A program made the position numbers and the translations under genes. A stretch of 64,000 nt of DNA from Siphonodentalium dalli. Its lineage: Eukaryota > Mollusca > Scaphopoda > Gadilida > Siphonodentaliidae. Every line of letters starts with the position of its first letter. Position 1 is the stretch's first letter. Where the stretch lies: assembly GCA_032622095.1 (NCBI GenBank), contig CP136066.1, positions 111,309,319 through 111,373,318 on the forward strand. Direction: 5' to 3'. Positions 62,214 through 64,000 of the stretch are shown in pieces. Below the pieces are notes generated by a model. That model saw only the letters and a program-made list of their open reading frames with translations. It had not been told where the DNA came from and made no database searches.

Positions 62214-62393
62214 CCCCCATTCAGATCTGACAATATTTTGGAGATCTGTGGTGAAGTGAGTATCTTGAATACAGTAAATTGAAGCATCTAAGGATTTTAG
62301 ATAGTTGAGGACGTCGCGTCGCATCTTATTTTCGTTTAGCCCTCGACAGTTGACAGAGATAATATTAAGAGTTGACATTAAAATAGTCGACAC
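62214..62393 (-). pseudogene. LINE endonuclease, N-terminal piece
   Basis: After an ATG at 62393, the frame reads LNIISVNCRGLNENKMRRDV and CIQDTHFT, the APE-type endonuclease start with catalytic N and the Q-D/E-T-H motif. Cut after RSEWG by the inserted element. Confidence 0.85.
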
Positions 62394-62704
62394 TAACTCG
62401 TCCTAGACAAGGCGAAGCCACCACAATTTCCATATATTCATGCATGTGAGACAGAAAAAGATATATCAGCGACATGGTTTCACGACAGAAATAAATTGAT
62501 AATTTACTTCACTGTAGATGAAGATCCCAACTCGAAATTTCACGATTTAAGTGAATTTGTGAGCGATTTTGCATTGCGTCGCCTACAATTATATACTTTT
62601 TCCTGGATAATTAATTCGATGATTATTGCGACATCGGCTCACAAAAGTAAGAGAAAAGCATGACATTTTGAGTTAGAGCATTCACATACAGTGAAGTACA
62701 TTAT

Positions 62705-62922
62705 TAAAGGGGTCCTGTACACTAAATCGGACCATTTATGTGACCATATCATTTTATACTCAACAGAATATATGCAACAAATGAATGAATTTGATCCATG
62801 CTTGGATTTGTGCAAAATACACTCGTGTGCGATATGAACGATGCAAACAACATGGTAATTATAATTGTGTATAAAGGAGATGGTCACATAAATGGCCGGA
62901 TTTAGTGTACAGTCCCCCTTTA
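62705..62922. mobile_element. Foldback MITE with TTAA flanks
   Basis: TTAAAGGGGTCCTGTACACT and its complement AGTGTACAGTCCCCCTTTAA; arms of about 45 bp through ACCATTTATGTGACCAT. The TTAA at each end is the likely target. Confidence 0.75.
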
Positions 62923-63199
62923 AGATAGAAAATATCGAACACTACATTGTCAAACGTAATTCCAGTATATGAGAATAGTACAAAGATCGGGCGTTATGTC
63001 TCTTTTCTGCATGTCATAAAATGATTGTATACTAGTATAACAAAACATTGGTCCCTTTTATAATATGTTTGGTAAACAGAGCTCAATGAATTGGATGCGC
63101 AGCTTACAAAAACAAAACCATGTCATAACTATCCCCACTCGCTGCAGAGCAAGAGCCTGTTTATGATGACAGATTCGACTTCATCTATGATTTTAGATA

Positions 63200-63680
63200 G
63201 ACTAGTGGCGGCACAAGAAGAATCCACAAGGATATAGCCCCGCGGCTGCCTCCGTGCACGGGCGATATAGCAACGAAAAATTACCCTTTTTGTTCATTAT
63301 TTTGACCCCACGCCCAAATTTTGAACAGTTGGACGGGCGTATGTTACCTATAGTTTGTGAGTTTAGATGTAATAGTGGCGACACAACACAAGAAGAATTC
63401 ACAAGGATAGCACCGTGGCTGCTGTGGTTATGCATACATTGGAAATTTAGAACACGAAAATGGCATCTTTTACGACACTCCCTATTTTGAACACCTGGGC
63501 GGGCGTATGTGACATAGTTTGTGATTGTTAGGCGGAATAGTGGTAGCACAAGAAGAATCCGCAAGGATAGCCCATTGGCTTCTGTATTATGCATGCATAT
63601 GGAATTTAGCAACGAAAAACAAGAATTCACAATGATAGCATCGTCGCTGCTGTGGTTATGCACACACAGGCGAGTTAATA
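63200..63680 (+). repeat. Degenerate satellite, period about 175 bp
   Basis: CACAAGAAGAATCCACAAGG, AATTTAGCAACGAAAA and GGACGGGCGTATGT recur three to four times with decay. Frames on both strands follow the repeat. Confidence 0.7.
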
Positions 63681-64000
63681 ACGATTATTATTATATTTTG
63701 AGAACTGGGAACTAGTAACGGAATTCATGATGCTAAACTAGCTCGGTCGACCAATACGTTGAGTGAGTTTAAATGGATTTATATCACGAAGAGACATGTT
63801 CAAATCAAATTTAGAAAACAATATGCACGAAACAAACATAGATTTATGAAACAATAGAGCGTTCATTGTTAGTTTATTCCTGCTATGGTAAACATAAAGA
63901 GTGTTTCGCTCACTTACTTATGTGCGAACAATTGAAAACATCTGAACATTGTTGGACTTGGCAAAGTTTCCCCCCTGATAATATGAAGCCTATATATCCA
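63681..64000. other. No gene recognised
   Basis: A+T-rich end of the window; nothing supported. Confidence 0.4.

Larger units (their letters stand above)
49320..62393 (-). mobile_element. L1/Tx1-type LINE, decayed and split by a Polinton-like insertion
   Basis: LINE sequence is 62393-62214 and 53284-about 49320 (about 4.1 kb). Domains in order on the minus strand: endonuclease start (62393), insertion, endonuclease remainder, linker, reverse transcriptase, C-terminal domain. Several frameshifts. Removing 53285-62213 and one copy of CCCCCA rejoins the endonuclease in frame (RSEW-G-FECRFA). ORF1 was not found upstream of 62393, so the copy may be 5'-truncated. The 3' end is set loosely at an A-rich tract (T-rich on the plus strand) near 49320-49345. 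Confidence 0.85.

Noticed and set aside
61954-62259. 101-residue basic frame at the right end of the Polinton-like element
   Set aside because: It crosses the element boundary at 62213 into antisense LINE sequence, is A/T-rich with poly-Lys/Phe, and the mirror copy in the left arm is broken by a deletion.

Overview
The window is metazoan nuclear DNA. It is A+T-rich, holds one intron-rich protein gene with canonical GT-AG introns, and is otherwise filled with nested transposable elements and satellites. Elements with the architecture of the bivalve 'pearl' family (non-autonomous Helitron-like), an L1/Tx1-type LINE, BEL/Pao remnants, a Polinton-type element and many TTAA/TTA/TA-flanked MITEs point to a marine invertebrate. 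A mollusc or related lophotrochozoan is my best guess, but the species cannot be fixed from sequence alone.

The single host gene recognised is a zinc metallocarboxypeptidase of the M14A (carboxypeptidase A) type on the minus strand, from the ATG at 45189 to the stop at 6645. It has 11 coding exons whose splice phases all join, giving a 456-residue secreted pro-enzyme with signal peptide, propeptide and a catalytic domain in which every key residue is present. Its introns (up to about 9 kb) hold most of the repeats: foldback MITEs, pearl-like arrays, a BEL/Pao remnant, a 1.4 kb minisatellite directly against exon 3, and several families present in two to four copies.

Region by region: 1-6.6 kb is downstream of the gene and holds MITEs. 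6.6-45.2 kb is the gene. 45.2-49.3 kb is upstream repeats (a TTAA MITE, three abutting pearl-like elements, a 340-bp satellite). 49.3-62.4 kb is a decayed L1/Tx1-type LINE on the minus strand, split inside its endonuclease domain by a foreign element. 62.4-64 kb holds a foldback MITE and a satellite.

The most unusual object is the element splitting the LINE, at 53285-62213. It has AG...CT ends, a perfect 6-bp target duplication (CCCCCA) and inverted arms of about 3.6 and 3.9 kb around a 1.44-kb core. The core keeps only two small genes (a C2H2 zinc-finger protein and a small basic protein). Polinton/Maverick capsid, polymerase, integrase, ATPase and protease genes are absent. The arms carry degraded copies of the zinc-finger gene's 3' part, duplicated 0.58-kb blocks and a GAGCAAAT minisatellite. 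It looks like a miniaturised, fold-back Polinton derivative that would depend on proteins supplied in trans.
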